64,000 nucleotides of DNA, taken from the NCBI GenBank assembly GCA_023284085.1, contig JAKVHY010000025.1, positions 1-64,000 on the forward strand. Reading direction: 5' to 3'. Under the pieces are notes generated by a model. The model worked only from the letters and a program-made list of their open reading frames with translations, searched no databases and was not told the origin of the DNA. Every line of letters begins with the position of its first letter. The stretch's first letter is position 1. Of this stretch, positions 1 to 9,500 are shown one piece after another. Made by a program: the position numbers and the translations under genes. Source of the DNA: Shewanella benthica (GTDB lineage Bacteria; Pseudomonadota; Gammaproteobacteria; Enterobacterales; Shewanellaceae).

Positions 1-210
1 AGGCATTAGAAAAAACACCTTAGTGAAAGTGATATTAATGGACTAATATCGATAGTGTAAAACGACAAAGTCCCACGGTAATTAATCCGTCAGTCTCCCT
101 CGGTAATCACATAGTCTACGCTGACACGGTCGATTTGCCCCAAACGAGTTAGTTTAGAATGAAACTTGAGGCTATTTTACCTTATTCGCTCCGACCCCTT
201 TATCGTTAAA

Positions 211-1044
211 TTACAAAGAGCTTATCCCACCATAAACATCTATGGTTAATCCTCTTTCTTTTACATAACTGCCAGGGGTTAATCCGAGTTGACTCTTCAG
301 ATAACGAATCAAATGAGGCTGGTCGCTGAAACCAAACATCAATGCGACTTCAACCCAATTGATATCATTTGAGTTACGTAGATAAAGGTATTCAAGCATA
401 GCTTCCAGCTTGTTCATCGATTGGCACTGTTTGAGAGAGAATCCTGTCACTCGGCTAAAGCTTCGCTCAAGTGTCCGTTGAGAACAAAATAGCTTGTCAC
501 CTAACTCGGATATCGTTGCTGTATCTAGTAGCTGAAGGGATTTACGTACAAGCTCACTATGTCGATCTTGTTTGCTCTTTTTTATCCAAGGAAAAAGTAA
601 GTCATCTAGTTGGTTGCAGCATTGCTCGGGATCATTTTTCGCTAACTCTATAAGCCATGAAATATCGTCTACACCCAATATTATGTCTGGAGTCACTTCC
701 TCGACCCGATCCAAGGTTGGATGTGAGTAGTTGTGTAGCTCTATCGAATAAAGCGCGCCAACACGAAACTTGATCCCTACATGGATGAAAGGTTTTGAAT
801 GATCCAACTGGAAAGTTTTGTGGTGTGGATAAATCCAGTGACAGCCATGCCCCTTGATGATATTGCCCTCAATATCAAAACTATAAGTCTGATAGCTGGG
901 TGATAGGATTAAATGCGCTGATGGGTCAGGATTAAGTTTGGGGGAGTTATTGCTATCAAACTCAGATGTTTTTTCAATCATCCAGTAACATTCAACATAT
1001 TCAGCGATGGTTGATGATTTGGGCGGCTTTAACCAGTGTATCAT
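211..1044 (-). CDS. AraC-family transcriptional regulator
   Basis: Predicted cytoplasmic DNA-binding regulator of 277 residues. The N-terminal part (about 1-150) looks like the DUF6597-type domain often found in front of AraC helix-turn-helix modules, with the WLKPP start and a YVECYW motif. The C-terminal part (about 165-265) carries the two helix-turn-helix units: the first around LGDKLFCSQRTLERSF, the second around VALMFGFSDQPHLIRYLK, ending in the usual G-L-T-P-G-SY. It is divergent from nothing obvious and lies 73 bp downstream of the acetyltransferase gene on the same strand, so the two could be co-transcribed. The effector and targets cannot be told from sequence. Family assignment is secure; function is not. 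Confidence 0.9.
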   Translation of the reverse strand: MIHWLKPPKSSTIAEYVECYWMIEKTSEFDSNNSPKLNPDPSAHLILSPSYQTYSFDIEGNIIKGHGCHWIYPHHKTFQLDHSKPFIHVGIKFRVGALYSIELHNYSHPTLDRVEEVTPDIILGVDDISWLIELAKNDPEQCCNQLDDLLFPWIKKSKQDRHSELVRKSLQLLDTATISELGDKLFCSQRTLERSFSRVTGFSLKQCQSMNKLEAMLEYLYLRNSNDINWVEVALMFGFSDQPHLIRYLKSQLGLTPGSYVKERGLTIDVYGGISSL

Positions 1045-1117
1045 GGGTCTTTCGCTTCATAATATATATAGCACTAACTATATGGGGAAGTGTTCGGGGA
1101 ATACAAGTTTAATAGAA

Positions 1118-1933
1118 CTATTTAAAATCAAATTGAACAATACGATTTTTTGAGACCAATCCAGCCTTGGAAATCGCCTTTTTTGCGGCAGTATTGGCAC
1201 TTTCTGTTGAGCAAATGACTGTCAAACCATCGCTATTTGCGTACTGAATTAGGAATCTAAGTATATGAGTGGCAAGCCCTTTACCACGTTCGTTGTGCGC
1301 TACGATAATACCTAAATCTGCATAGCCAGTTTGATATTCATCAAACCTGCGACATTCACCTGCAGCGACGACATAGCCGTCTTTCCTGTATGTCCAAAGT
1401 TCTTGGCGTTGAATCAAATTGCCATAATAGCCAGTTAGCCACTCTTTCGGTGCACCAATCGCCTCGGATGCAAACTCGACTAGCTCAGTAAGCTGATCTT
1501 GAGTCGCAAGTGTCATTTCGATACACGGAAATGAACTAGAGAGGGGGTGCTCATTTTGATGATACATCAGAGCGTTCACCTTGAATGACTCTGAGTTGTC
1601 CAGAGATAATGACATGTATTCAGGCTCTGCTGTACTGACAAATGCACCATTTATTTTATCGCTTACTGAGCTTTTTCCTTCAGCAATTAGGTTGAACAGT
1701 TCATCACTATTTGTTTTTGCAACAGGTGCTAGATAGTATTGCAGTAAGTAGCCGTCACCATTAATGCAGCAGTAACCAACTAACTTATCTCGTTCATAAA
1801 ATCCAAAGTGATCCGACATTGAGACAAATCCAAAATGCCACATACCATCAAGAGGTGCTGTAGATTGATTAAAGTACTGTTGCTTTAGTTCGTTAAGTTC
1901 GCTTTGTCTTGATATTTTTTTGATGTCTAACAT
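1118..1933 (-). CDS. GNAT-family N-acetyltransferase
   Basis: Predicted acetyl-CoA-dependent acetyltransferase of about 271 residues. The C-terminal half holds the GNAT core: a beta strand followed by the acetyl-CoA pyrophosphate loop NERGKGLATHILRFLI (motif A, R/Q-x-x-G-x-G/A type), then a motif B region with a conserved Asn-Thr-Ala-Ala-Lys-Lys-Ala. The N-terminal half resembles a second, degenerate GNAT-like fold. An in-frame ATG at 1942 exists, but AGGA abuts it directly, whereas the ATG at 1933 has the AGGA nine bases upstream, so I chose 1933. The substrate is unknown. A perfect inverted repeat at 2036-2065 lies about 100 bp upstream of the start. Confidence 0.85.
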   Translation of the reverse strand: MLDIKKISRQSELNELKQQYFNQSTAPLDGMWHFGFVSMSDHFGFYERDKLVGYCCINGDGYLLQYYLAPVAKTNSDELFNLIAEGKSSVSDKINGAFVSTAEPEYMSLSLDNSESFKVNALMYHQNEHPLSSSFPCIEMTLATQDQLTELVEFASEAIGAPKEWLTGYYGNLIQRQELWTYRKDGYVVAAGECRRFDEYQTGYADLGIIVAHNERGKGLATHILRFLIQYANSDGLTVICSTESANTAAKKAISKAGLVSKNRIVQFDFK

Positions 1934-2457
1934 CGCTTTCATTCCTGTTAGCTTTATTCAATATAATGAGGTGTGACTTGTCATGTACTGCCTAGTTTCA
2001 ATGAACAGAAGTGTAGACTTAACACTGTTTTAGAGATTGAATAAAAACGACAGTTTTTATTCAATATTTATTGTGGGTGGCCTGATTAAAGGTTTTGAAA
2101 TTCATGATTATCTGATGGCTTCACTACTATCGAAGGCCCAAGTCAGGCGTGTTAAATATCACTCACTTTTTCCAGTTGGTTAATGGGGAAACGATCCTTA
2201 CCTCAGGTGTCTGAACACTTGAAAAATAGAAACTAAAAGTTATATTTAATCACCCAATAGGGCTTGTATAGTTATCAAACTGTGCCATATCCGAAACATA
2301 ATAAGTAATTGATTCGTAAGAAGTTAATAGAAAGTGTCGTGTATCCGTTACAACTCTCAATTTGATGTTTTTCAAGCCTTTGAAATTTAATGCTAAATTC
2401 TTGGCATTAACTATGTATTAATTACATCACAATTACGATTGTTGAGGTAATGAACTA
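1934..2457. other. Intergenic region between acetyltransferase and SdrD-like gene
   Basis: About 520 AT-rich bases between divergent genes, expected to hold both promoters. The only clear structure is the perfect 13-bp inverted repeat at 2036-2065. No convincing ORF with a ribosome-binding site was found. Confidence 0.6.
2036..2065. repeat. Perfect 13-bp inverted repeat
   Basis: ATTGAATAAAAAC at 2036-2048 and its exact complement at 2053-2065 are separated by the 4-base loop GACA. It is AT-rich, has no GC-rich stem base and sits upstream of the acetyltransferase gene, so it may be an operator or a transcript hairpin rather than a terminator. This is inference. Confidence 0.75.
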
Positions 2458-4773
2458 ATGAAACTCCCTCGTAAACTTAGATATTCAATCTTGGCTATGT
2501 TCACAGCGCTAGCCGCTGGCATCCCGATGGCGGCTAGCGCCTTATCGGGCGCTATTTTTACCACTACGGATGATGGTGGCATAGTCAATGAAAATGTGAG
2601 GTATACCAGTAAGCTCGAGGTCTATCTTGACGGCGGCCCGAGGATGAATGCCCCGGCTACTGCCGCGGCGCTGCCCGATGGCAACTATTATTTTCAGGTC
2701 ACCGATCCTAGCGGTAAAGACTTACTGTCTCGCGATCACATCAGCTGCCGTGAAATTAAAATTGAAAACGGTGTCATTACCGAGTATCTGGGCGCTTCCG
2801 GCCTCAATTTCGTCAAGAAACAAGGTTCTTGGCAGGCCGTGTCATGCACTCAATATCCAACTAATGGCAACAAGACCATGGCTGTACACGAGTTCAATCC
2901 CGATATCGATCATGGCGGTTCTCCCCTCTACGCCATGGTGATCCAGCTCTATCCTTACGATGATACACCCAACAAGGGCGGCGTCTACAAGGCCTGGATC
3001 ACGCCTGTTGATGCCTATGATCCAGTCAATGACTTCGATAATTCTGGCGGTATGGGCGCGGCTAACCAACCCAATCAGGAAGGTTATCAGGCGGGAAACT
3101 TCCATGGATTTATTCCCCGTTATGCCAAAACCGATAACTTTAAGGTGAAGGAGAAAAAGCCCCAATTCGGTATCATAGCGGTGCGTAATTACCATGACGC
3201 TAACCTAAACTGTCGTCTGGATCTGGGTGAGAAGTTTATCTGGCAATGGGAATACGGCATCGAAGACGGCTTGGGTGTGCGTAATGCAGATAGCACCAAC
3301 AATGAGTCCGGCGGTGACCCATCGACTATCCTGCTTAAGGAAGCGCTGGGACAGTTGAATGATACCTGGATTTTAGATCACTTCCGTTGGACTGAAGCTA
3401 AGGATAAGAACCTCAATAGTGACTACTTCACCACGTCGGGTTATGTCCATGCTTATCAGCCGTTCACCTCTCTCAATAGCGGCCCGGAGGATCCTAATCT
3501 ATGGGATGGTAACGATGTTAATGATTATATCGCGCGTTTTACCATGATCATGCCCTGTCCCGATTTGTTCGATGATGGATTAAGCCCACAAACGGCCAAT
3601 GAGTTTTCCAGCTTTATCGCCGCCGACCTCGGTGTAGTGGCGAGTACCAATAGCGATCCGCAGATCACCCTCACCTTAGGTCAGGTGGGCTTCGCGGATA
3701 TAGATGTGACCAAGATCTTCGATACCAATGGTAACGGCATGCAAGATCAAGGTGAAGTAGGGCTCGCCAACTGGCCTGTGAGATTAACATATGCACCTAG
3801 CCTGTTGGAGTCCAGTGGCGGCCCGATCCCAGATACCATCGGCTCGGTGGCCACCCCCGTTCTCTATCAAGAACTAGTCGACCGCTTCGGGTTAACATCC
3901 GATCCTCTGCTCGTAGCAGGTATAGCCAATAGGGTGACAGATAACGAGGGTAAACTGACCTTCCAGGTATTGCTCCCTAATGGTTACGGTGATGCGCCGC
4001 TTACTCAGTATCCAACGGATAACTATCGAATCGAGGAGGCCACAGCCGCCGGCTGGATAGCCACCTCTACCGTCATGGTTGACTTCGATGTTCGCTCCGA
4101 AGCCTCGGGCAGCGATGGCCGACTGACGCCCATCATGGGTAATGCCTATCTCGACGACAGTAATACTCCATTTAGCGGTGTCGACTTCACCAACATCTGT
4201 TTCAACGAGGTGAGCTTCGGTACTAAGGGTTATTGGCATAATAAAAACGGTCTAGGCGAGATGATGACCGACTTTATCACCAGTTATATTAATACCTTAG
4301 ATCCCTATGACAGTGAGACCAGTTATTTCGGCAAGGGGGATGAGCCCTTCGATGGTATGTTCACCAATGGCGATCCTGTCGCGGCAGCCTATCAAAATGA
4401 CAGCATTTCTGCCGGCGTCTCGGCCGGAGCTGGCACGCCTAAGGCTGAGGTGTCTCACTTCCTGATAGACAGCAATGGCGGTGGCGATCCCAAAGAGCAA
4501 TTAGCCCAACAGTTATTGGCATTTCTGTTCAATATTGAGTATCGCCTAGGTGGCGATGCCATGGTAATGCTACCAGGTGGGGGAACCATGTCGACGGCCG
4601 ACATCGTTGCCGCAGCCATCACCGCATGGCAAGGCGCTAATGCCGCCGACCAAGATCACTATAAGACCCTGCTCGACACCTTTAATAATATGAAGGTTGC
4701 AGATGGCAATGGGGTTAAATATGTCCCCAGTGATCCGGCAAATTGCCCACCGCTACCCAATGGGTTTGAGTAA
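2458..4773 (+). CDS. Secreted SdrD B-like repeat protein, function unknown
   Basis: A 771-residue protein with a Sec signal peptide (positively charged start, hydrophobic stretch, AASA/L at about residues 25-29). Around residues 415-450 it has the Asp/Asn/Gly-rich motif FDTNGNGMQDQGEVGLANW, typical of SdrD B-type (carboxypeptidase-like, calcium-binding) domains in surface proteins. A related motif, YHDANLNCRLDLGE, occurs near residue 250. There is no C-terminal membrane anchor, LPXTG or PEP-CTERM-like tail; it ends in a Pro/Cys-containing segment, so it is probably periplasmic or exported. The codon third positions are visibly richer in G and C than in flanking genes, which suggests transfer. 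I do not recognise a named family; structural or adhesive roles are only guesses. Confidence 0.8.
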   Translation: MKLPRKLRYSILAMFTALAAGIPMAASALSGAIFTTTDDGGIVNENVRYTSKLEVYLDGGPRMNAPATAAALPDGNYYFQVTDPSGKDLLSRDHISCREIKIENGVITEYLGASGLNFVKKQGSWQAVSCTQYPTNGNKTMAVHEFNPDIDHGGSPLYAMVIQLYPYDDTPNKGGVYKAWITPVDAYDPVNDFDNSGGMGAANQPNQEGYQAGNFHGFIPRYAKTDNFKVKEKKPQFGIIAVRNYHDANLNCRLDLGEKFIWQWEYGIEDGLGVRNADSTNNESGGDPSTILLKEALGQLNDTWILDHFRWTEAKDKNLNSDYFTTSGYVHAYQPFTSLNSGPEDPNLWDGNDVNDYIARFTMIMPCPDLFDDGLSPQTANEFSSFIAADLGVVASTNSDPQITLTLGQVGFADIDVTKIFDTNGNGMQDQGEVGLANWPVRLTYAPSLLESSGGPIPDTIGSVATPVLYQELVDRFGLTSDPLLVAGIANRVTDNEGKLTFQVLLPNGYGDAPLTQYPTDNYRIEEATAAGWIATSTVMVDFDVRSEASGSDGRLTPIMGNAYLDDSNTPFSGVDFTNICFNEVSFGTKGYWHNKNGLGEMMTDFITSYINTLDPYDSETSYFGKGDEPFDGMFTNGDPVAAAYQNDSISAGVSAGAGTPKAEVSHFLIDSNGGGDPKEQLAQQLLAFLFNIEYRLGGDAMVMLPGGGTMSTADIVAAAITAWQGANAADQDHYKTLLDTFNNMKVADGNGVKYVPSDPANCPPLPNGFE

Positions 4774-4854
4774 GGTTTTAGGGCTGCGTCTAGGGTAATC
4801 GATGGAAAAAATGCTGAGGATTTTTGACATTACAGATTAAGTTTATATAAATCT

Positions 4855-4884
4855 AGGAGAGGTCATAACCATATGACCTCTCCT
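4855..4884 (+). terminator. Hairpin terminator after the SdrD-like gene
   Basis: Perfect 13-bp stem, AGGAGAGGTCATA against TATGACCTCTCCT, with loop ACCA. The following T-run is weak (TATTC), so termination efficiency is uncertain, but the position 80 bp after the stop codon fits. Confidence 0.6.
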
Positions 4885-5180
4885 TATTCACTTAGGATAA
4901 AGGTGTCAGAGCGAATTAGGATTTTCGAATAAAAATAAGATACTTTTTCTCATCTAAGTCACCCGCATTAGAGCAGATAATCTAGCGCGTTTCTGTCCAG
5001 AAGCGTGTTACAGGAACTGGCCGTGCTTTTGTGATCACCAAGGGACTTTGTCGTGCTTAGGCATCCGTGCCTTCATGACGTTTGTGCATCCTTGTAGGGT
5101 ACCCATCGTAGATGATTAATACAGCTCACCCTGGTTCAAAGTAGAAGTGCACTTGTGCATTGCATCCAAGTGATACCAAA

Positions 5181-5208
5181 ACATCAAACATCAAACATCA
5201 AACATCCA
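5181..5208. repeat. Short tandem repeat ACATCAA
   Basis: Three exact head-to-tail copies of the 7-mer ACATCAA (5181-5201) and a fourth with one inserted C. It is noncoding and lies between convergent genes. A 7-bp unit is a candidate for slippage-based length variation, with no known function here. Confidence 0.85.
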
Positions 5209-5228
5209 AATAAATCCAAACCCAGAAT

Positions 5229-5256
5229 AAAAAATTAACCGGAGACGTTACTCCGG
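5229..5256 (-). terminator. Rho-independent terminator for cysZ
   Basis: On the minus strand CCGGAG-TAACGT-CTCCGG is followed by TTAATTTTTT. The stem is built partly from the duplicated tail of cysZ (5247-5296). Confidence 0.7.
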
Positions 5257-5296
5257 CGCAATCTCAGGGAGGTTTATAGGCTTCGCGATTGGTATC
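5247..5296 (-). pseudogene. Decayed duplicate of the cysZ 3-prime end
   Basis: The segment matches the last codons of cysZ (5341-5389) at most positions, including CCGGCGCAAT and TTTATAGGCTTCGCGAT. Read on the minus strand it would encode NREAYK and, after one inserted base, EIAPE and a stop, mirroring the real CysZ tail REAYKHPEIAPE. It looks like a roughly 94-bp offset tandem duplication that then diverged. Confidence 0.7.
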
Positions 5297-5341
5297 TTGC
5301 TCATCATAGCGCCACTAGCACTTCAGGGATGGCAGGATAAG

Positions 5342-6115
5342 TTATTCCGGCGCAATTTCTGGGTGTTTATAGGCTTCGCGATATTTATCCACCCACATGG
5401 CTGTCGCGCCACAAATTGCCACTGGCATCACGATAAAGTTAACGATGGGGATCATCGAAAACAGGGTGACGGCGGCGCCGAAGCTAAAACTTGTTCCCTT
5501 GGTCTGGTTAAGGGCAAATTTCATGTCGGGGAAGGGCACCTTATGGTTATCGAAGGGATAATCACAGTATTGTATCGCCATCATCCAGGCACTAAACAGG
5601 AACCAGATGATGGGGGCAAAGGTTTGACCGACAAAGGGGACCCAGAACAAGATCAGGCAGATGATGGCTCTGGGCAGGTAATATTTAAGCTTTATCCATT
5701 CCCGGCCCAGTATCCGTGGCAGATCTTTAATTAAGTCTACCGTAGTGCCGGTATTGAGATCTTTACCTGTGAGATATTGCTCGACCTTTTCAGCGAGTAA
5801 GCCATTAAAAGGCGCGGCAATCCAGTTCATCACAGAGCTGAACAGAAAAGACAGCACCACCAGTAAGGTGATAACGGCCAGAGGCCAGAGGATAAAATTG
5901 AGCCAGCTAAGGTATTCAGGGAGTTGACCCGTTAGCCAGACGAAGGCGCTTTCTAACTGACCTATGGCAAAATAGATGACGCTGGCAAAGATGACCAGGT
6001 TAATCATCAAGGGAATAAACACAAAGCGTCTCAGCCCTTTAGTCTTGATCAGACTAAATCCATCGAGGAAGTAATTCACTCCGCTCTTGGTTGTTGGGTT
6101 TGTTTTGGGGTTCAT
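5342..6115 (-). CDS. cysZ: CysZ-like sulfate transporter (EI24 family membrane protein)
   Basis: A 257-residue inner-membrane protein that closely resembles CysZ, the proton-driven sulfate uptake protein supplying cysteine synthesis. The N-terminus GVNYFLDGFSLIKTKGLRRF and the segments LINLVIFASVIYF, LSWLNFILWPLAVITLLVVL, AIICLILFWVPFVGQ and VNFIVMPVAICGATAMWVDKYR give the family pattern of four to six hydrophobic helices with amphipathic hairpins. Length fits the family (about 250). It stands alone on the minus strand and ends in a hairpin terminator. Its 3-prime tail is partly duplicated just downstream. Start chosen as the first ATG before the conserved N-terminal motif; the ribosome-binding site is weak. 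Confidence 0.9.
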   Translation of the reverse strand: MNPKTNPTTKSGVNYFLDGFSLIKTKGLRRFVFIPLMINLVIFASVIYFAIGQLESAFVWLTGQLPEYLSWLNFILWPLAVITLLVVLSFLFSSVMNWIAAPFNGLLAEKVEQYLTGKDLNTGTTVDLIKDLPRILGREWIKLKYYLPRAIICLILFWVPFVGQTFAPIIWFLFSAWMMAIQYCDYPFDNHKVPFPDMKFALNQTKGTSFSFGAAVTLFSMIPIVNFIVMPVAICGATAMWVDKYREAYKHPEIAPE

Positions 6116-6591
6116 AAATAGATTCGATCACCATTCCATGTAAACTTATCAAGATTGTGTTCCACCCGCATGATGATGACAAGTAGTAATACCAATCAAT
6201 ATAAGAAAGTGATCTACTCAGAGTTATTTTTGGCAAACTAATTCAAGGTGAATAGATAATGGAATGGTGCTCCCTTGTGAAGCTATTCAACGAAGAAGTA
6301 GGCGGCCAAAAACACTCCTGAAAGGCGAGTTTTAGCGCATCAGATGCTGTGTTAACGAGCTAAAACGTAGAATAACTATGTTCTTCACTCATTGCCTTGC
6401 TTCTGAAGCGCTAAACTCTCGCTGAGCGATCACATCTTTATACTGATTGGTATATAGCCTCTAGCTCAATAAAAACGTGACAAAAACATGCCCGTTTTGG
6501 TAGAGTAGCCGCAGAAAATCAACTCTAAACAAGCTCTGTTCGGTAAAATTAAATTTAGTTTATTCTTACCGGAAACGACCTAACTGGCACC
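6116..6591. other. Divergent intergenic region between cysZ and smc
   Basis: The stretch is mostly occupied by the MITE-like element at 6187-6454. The remaining 135 bases before smc should carry the smc promoter. No ORF is supported. Confidence 0.65.
6187..6454. mobile_element. MITE-like element with terminal inverted repeats
   Basis: About 268 bp bounded by near-inverted ends: TAATACCAATCAATATAAG on the left (from 6187) and CTTTATACTGATTGGTATA on the right (to 6454), which pair at 16 or so of 18 positions. TAG occurs directly outside both ends and may be a 3-bp target duplication. There is no ORF inside. Similar ATACCAATC...GATTGGTAT ended elements are common between genes in Shewanella and Vibrio (recalled, not searched). 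Confidence 0.65.
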
Positions 6592-9500
6592 ATGAGACTC
6601 AAACAGATAAAACTTGCTGGATTTAAGTCGTTTGTCGATTCAACTAAGATCCCCTTTCTCAATCCCTTAAGCGCCATCATAGGCCCCAATGGTTGTGGTA
6701 AATCTAATATCATAGATGCCGTACGTTGGGTGTTGGGCGAAAGCTCGGCTAAACATCTGCGTGGCGACTCCATGGCCGATGTTATCTTCAATGGCTCCAC
6801 GGCTCGTCGTCCTGTTTCTGTGGCCAGTGTCGAGCTGAACTTCGAGAACTTAGATGGCCGATTAACGGGCGAATTTTCCAGTTATCAGGAAATTGTGGTT
6901 AAACGTCAGGTCAGCCGTGACGGAGACTCCAACTACTTTTTAAATGGTCAGAAGTGTCGTCGTAAAGACATTACCGATCTCTTTATGGGCACGGGTCTTG
7001 GCCCGAGAAGCTATGCCATTATCGAGCAGGGGACCATATCAAGATTAATCGAGTCTAAGCCTCAAGAGCTGAGAGTGTTTATCGAAGAAGCGGCGGGGAT
7101 ATCTCGTTATAAAGAGCGTCGACGTGAAACCGAAACTCGCATCCGCCATACCAGAGAGAACTTAGAGCGTCTCGGTGATATCCGAACTGAGCTGGGTCGA
7201 CAGTTAGACAAATTAGCTGAGCAAGCCACAGCGGCGAAACAATATCGTGAACTGAAGCAATCTGAGCGCCAGTTAGACTCAGAGCTGTTTGTCAGTCGCT
7301 ACCTAGAGTTAACCGATCAAACCGAAAGGTTGACCCTGGACGTGAATCGTCTCGAATTAGCCAAGGCGGAAGTTGAAGCTGAGAAGGAGCGCACCGAACT
7401 CGAGTTGACCCGGCTCAATGTGCAGCTGGTGGAACTCGATGGTGAAGAGCAAAAGCGCGTCGAGTCTTTTTATCTCTCCGGTACCCAGATAGCGAAACTT
7501 GAGCAAGATCTTAAGCACCGTCAACAGCAAGACTCACATGTCGAGCAACGTATTTCGGGCATCGCCCAAAAACTCAAGCAACATAAAGATACATTATCTG
7601 CTGCTGAGACCAGTCAGCAAGCATTGAGGGAAGATTTGGCCCTCAAGCAGCCGCAACTTGAGCTGGCACACTCATCCTTGACTCGCGTCACCAGCGACTT
7701 GAGTGAACATGAGCTCAAGGCCAGTGAATCGAGAGCCAAGTTATCCGAACACAAAGAAAAAGTATCTTCTTACCGTCTGGCCCATGAAGTCTCAAGGGGC
7801 AAATTGTCACATCAAGGCGTTATGTTGGAGCAGACAAGGGCTCAGTTTACCAGCATAGAGCAAGAAGCTGCCGGGCTCCTCGAACAAGAAGCGGCCAAGA
7901 TTGAGCAAGATAATCAATCTCGACTGACGCAATGGCAAAGCGATGCCATGGAGCGAGGCGAGATCAATGATGAACATGACGACAAACTCAGCGAACTTGT
8001 ACAAGCCCAAATTAACCTCAAGGCTAAGCAGGAAGCCCTGGGTCAATCTCTCGCCGAAGAGCGGGGCCGTTTGGCCTTAGTCACTAAGTTACTGCCCGAT
8101 GATGTGAGTCAAGAAGGCGTTAAAGCCCTATGGCAGCTTATCGATGTTCAACCTGGTTGGGAGAAAGCGGTAGAACTGATATTCGACGGCTTACTGAAAA
8201 TGCCCGCGGGTGTGGATAAAGGTGAATTTGGCTTTGAGGGGCTCAAACATCAAGAGTGGCCTGGGGTGAGCAGTAATGCGAATCTCTCACCTTGGTTGAG
8301 TCAGGTTCAATGGGCCGATAGCCTGGAGCAAGCTAGAGAGCTGGTTGTCGGGATAAGTGAGCACCAACGCATAGTGACTGCGGATGGCTATCTGTTAGGC
8401 AGAGGCTTCGTGATCAAGAAAGGCACAGATTCAGGCTCCCTGGTGCAACTTAAGTGTGAACAGGAGGCGTTAGAAGTCAGCATCGATGGTAGCGAGTCCT
8501 TACTCAGTGTTCTTAATCGTCAGGGCCATGACTTAGATGCCCAGATTAAGCCGCTAAAAATAGAGCTGTCATCGGGCATTGAGACTCTACAGCAGCTCAA
8601 TGTATCCATTGCTAGCTTGAGCGTGCAGATAGCAGCGGACAAACAACGAAATCAAGAGCGAAACCGTCGCCGTGAACATCTTGACTCTGAACTCGCTCGC
8701 TTAAAAGCCCTGCTTAACAAGCTGCAAGAGGGTGAGGTGAGTATTCAGGCTCACCTGAATGAGGCGCAATCTAGCCTGAAGCAAGGTGAGCAAGTGCAAA
8801 CTAGCTTAGTTCAAGGCCTTGAGGAGCTAGTGGACTCGGTGCGTATTTGTAAAGATAAATACCAGCAGCTGCAACAAGACGATCGTGAGTTGAGCCAAGT
8901 ATGTCAGACAGTAACCACTAAGCTGGCGCTCAACGAGCAGTCTATCGATCAGCAAAGCGTTCGTATCGAGGAGCTGACCTTAGCGCAATCAGCGCTTGAG
9001 CATCAGCTTGTAGAGCAAAGTGTGGCCAGTGAAGATGGCCGCCTGAGCACCTTAAAAGAGCAGTTAGGTCAGGCTCTGGCACAGCAACAAACTAAGCAGG
9101 CCGAATTAGCTTCACTTCGTGCGCAGCAGACTCAACTGCAAGAATCGAGTGATAGCGCAGGAATAACGAAAAAACAACAGCTTGGCAAGACAGAAAACTT
9201 GACTCAGTCTATCAGCACGTTAAAGTTACGTCGCGAAGGTTTGAAAGGTCAGGCCGATAGCCAACTGATGCAGCTCAAAGAGCAAGATATTGAGTTGGAA
9301 CAAGTTAAATCTGCGCTGGATCTGAATAAAAGTGCTCAGACTCGTCAACGAGAGTTGGAAAGGATCCGAGCACAAATTATTCATCTAGGCGCGATCAACT
9401 TGGCCGCTATTGAAGAATATGAACAACAAAGTGAACGTAAGAATTATTTAGATAGCCAAGATGCGGATCTCACTTCTGCATTGGGCAGTCTGGAAGAGGC

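Larger units (their letters stand above)
4774..5341. other. Intergenic region with hairpins, short tandem repeat and cysZ tail duplication
   Basis: Convergent gap of 568 bases between the SdrD-like gene and cysZ. It contains a 13-bp-stem hairpin (4855-4884), a 7-bp tandem repeat (5181-5208), a minus-strand terminator (5229-5256) and a diverged copy of the cysZ 3-prime end (5247-5296). No gene is supported. Confidence 0.7.

Noticed and set aside
1..45. A short plus-strand frame ending LVKVILMD at the window edge, similar to a stretch near 60351-60380
   Set aside because: Only a dozen codons are visible and the likeness covers about 13 exact bases (TTAGTGAAAGTGA); too little to call a gene end or a repeat family.
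2842..3195. Long minus-strand frame inside the SdrD-like gene (also 3892-4239)
   Set aside because: Antisense shadow caused by codon bias of the plus-strand gene; no ribosome-binding site and no recognisable motif.
5181..5208. Possible CRISPR-like repeat
   Set aside because: Repeat unit is 7 bp and there are no spacers or cas genes in the window.
5297..5734. 145-codon plus-strand frame opposite cysZ
   Set aside because: CysZ on the other strand is clearly supported by family motifs; the plus-strand product is a low-complexity His/Gly/Asp shadow.
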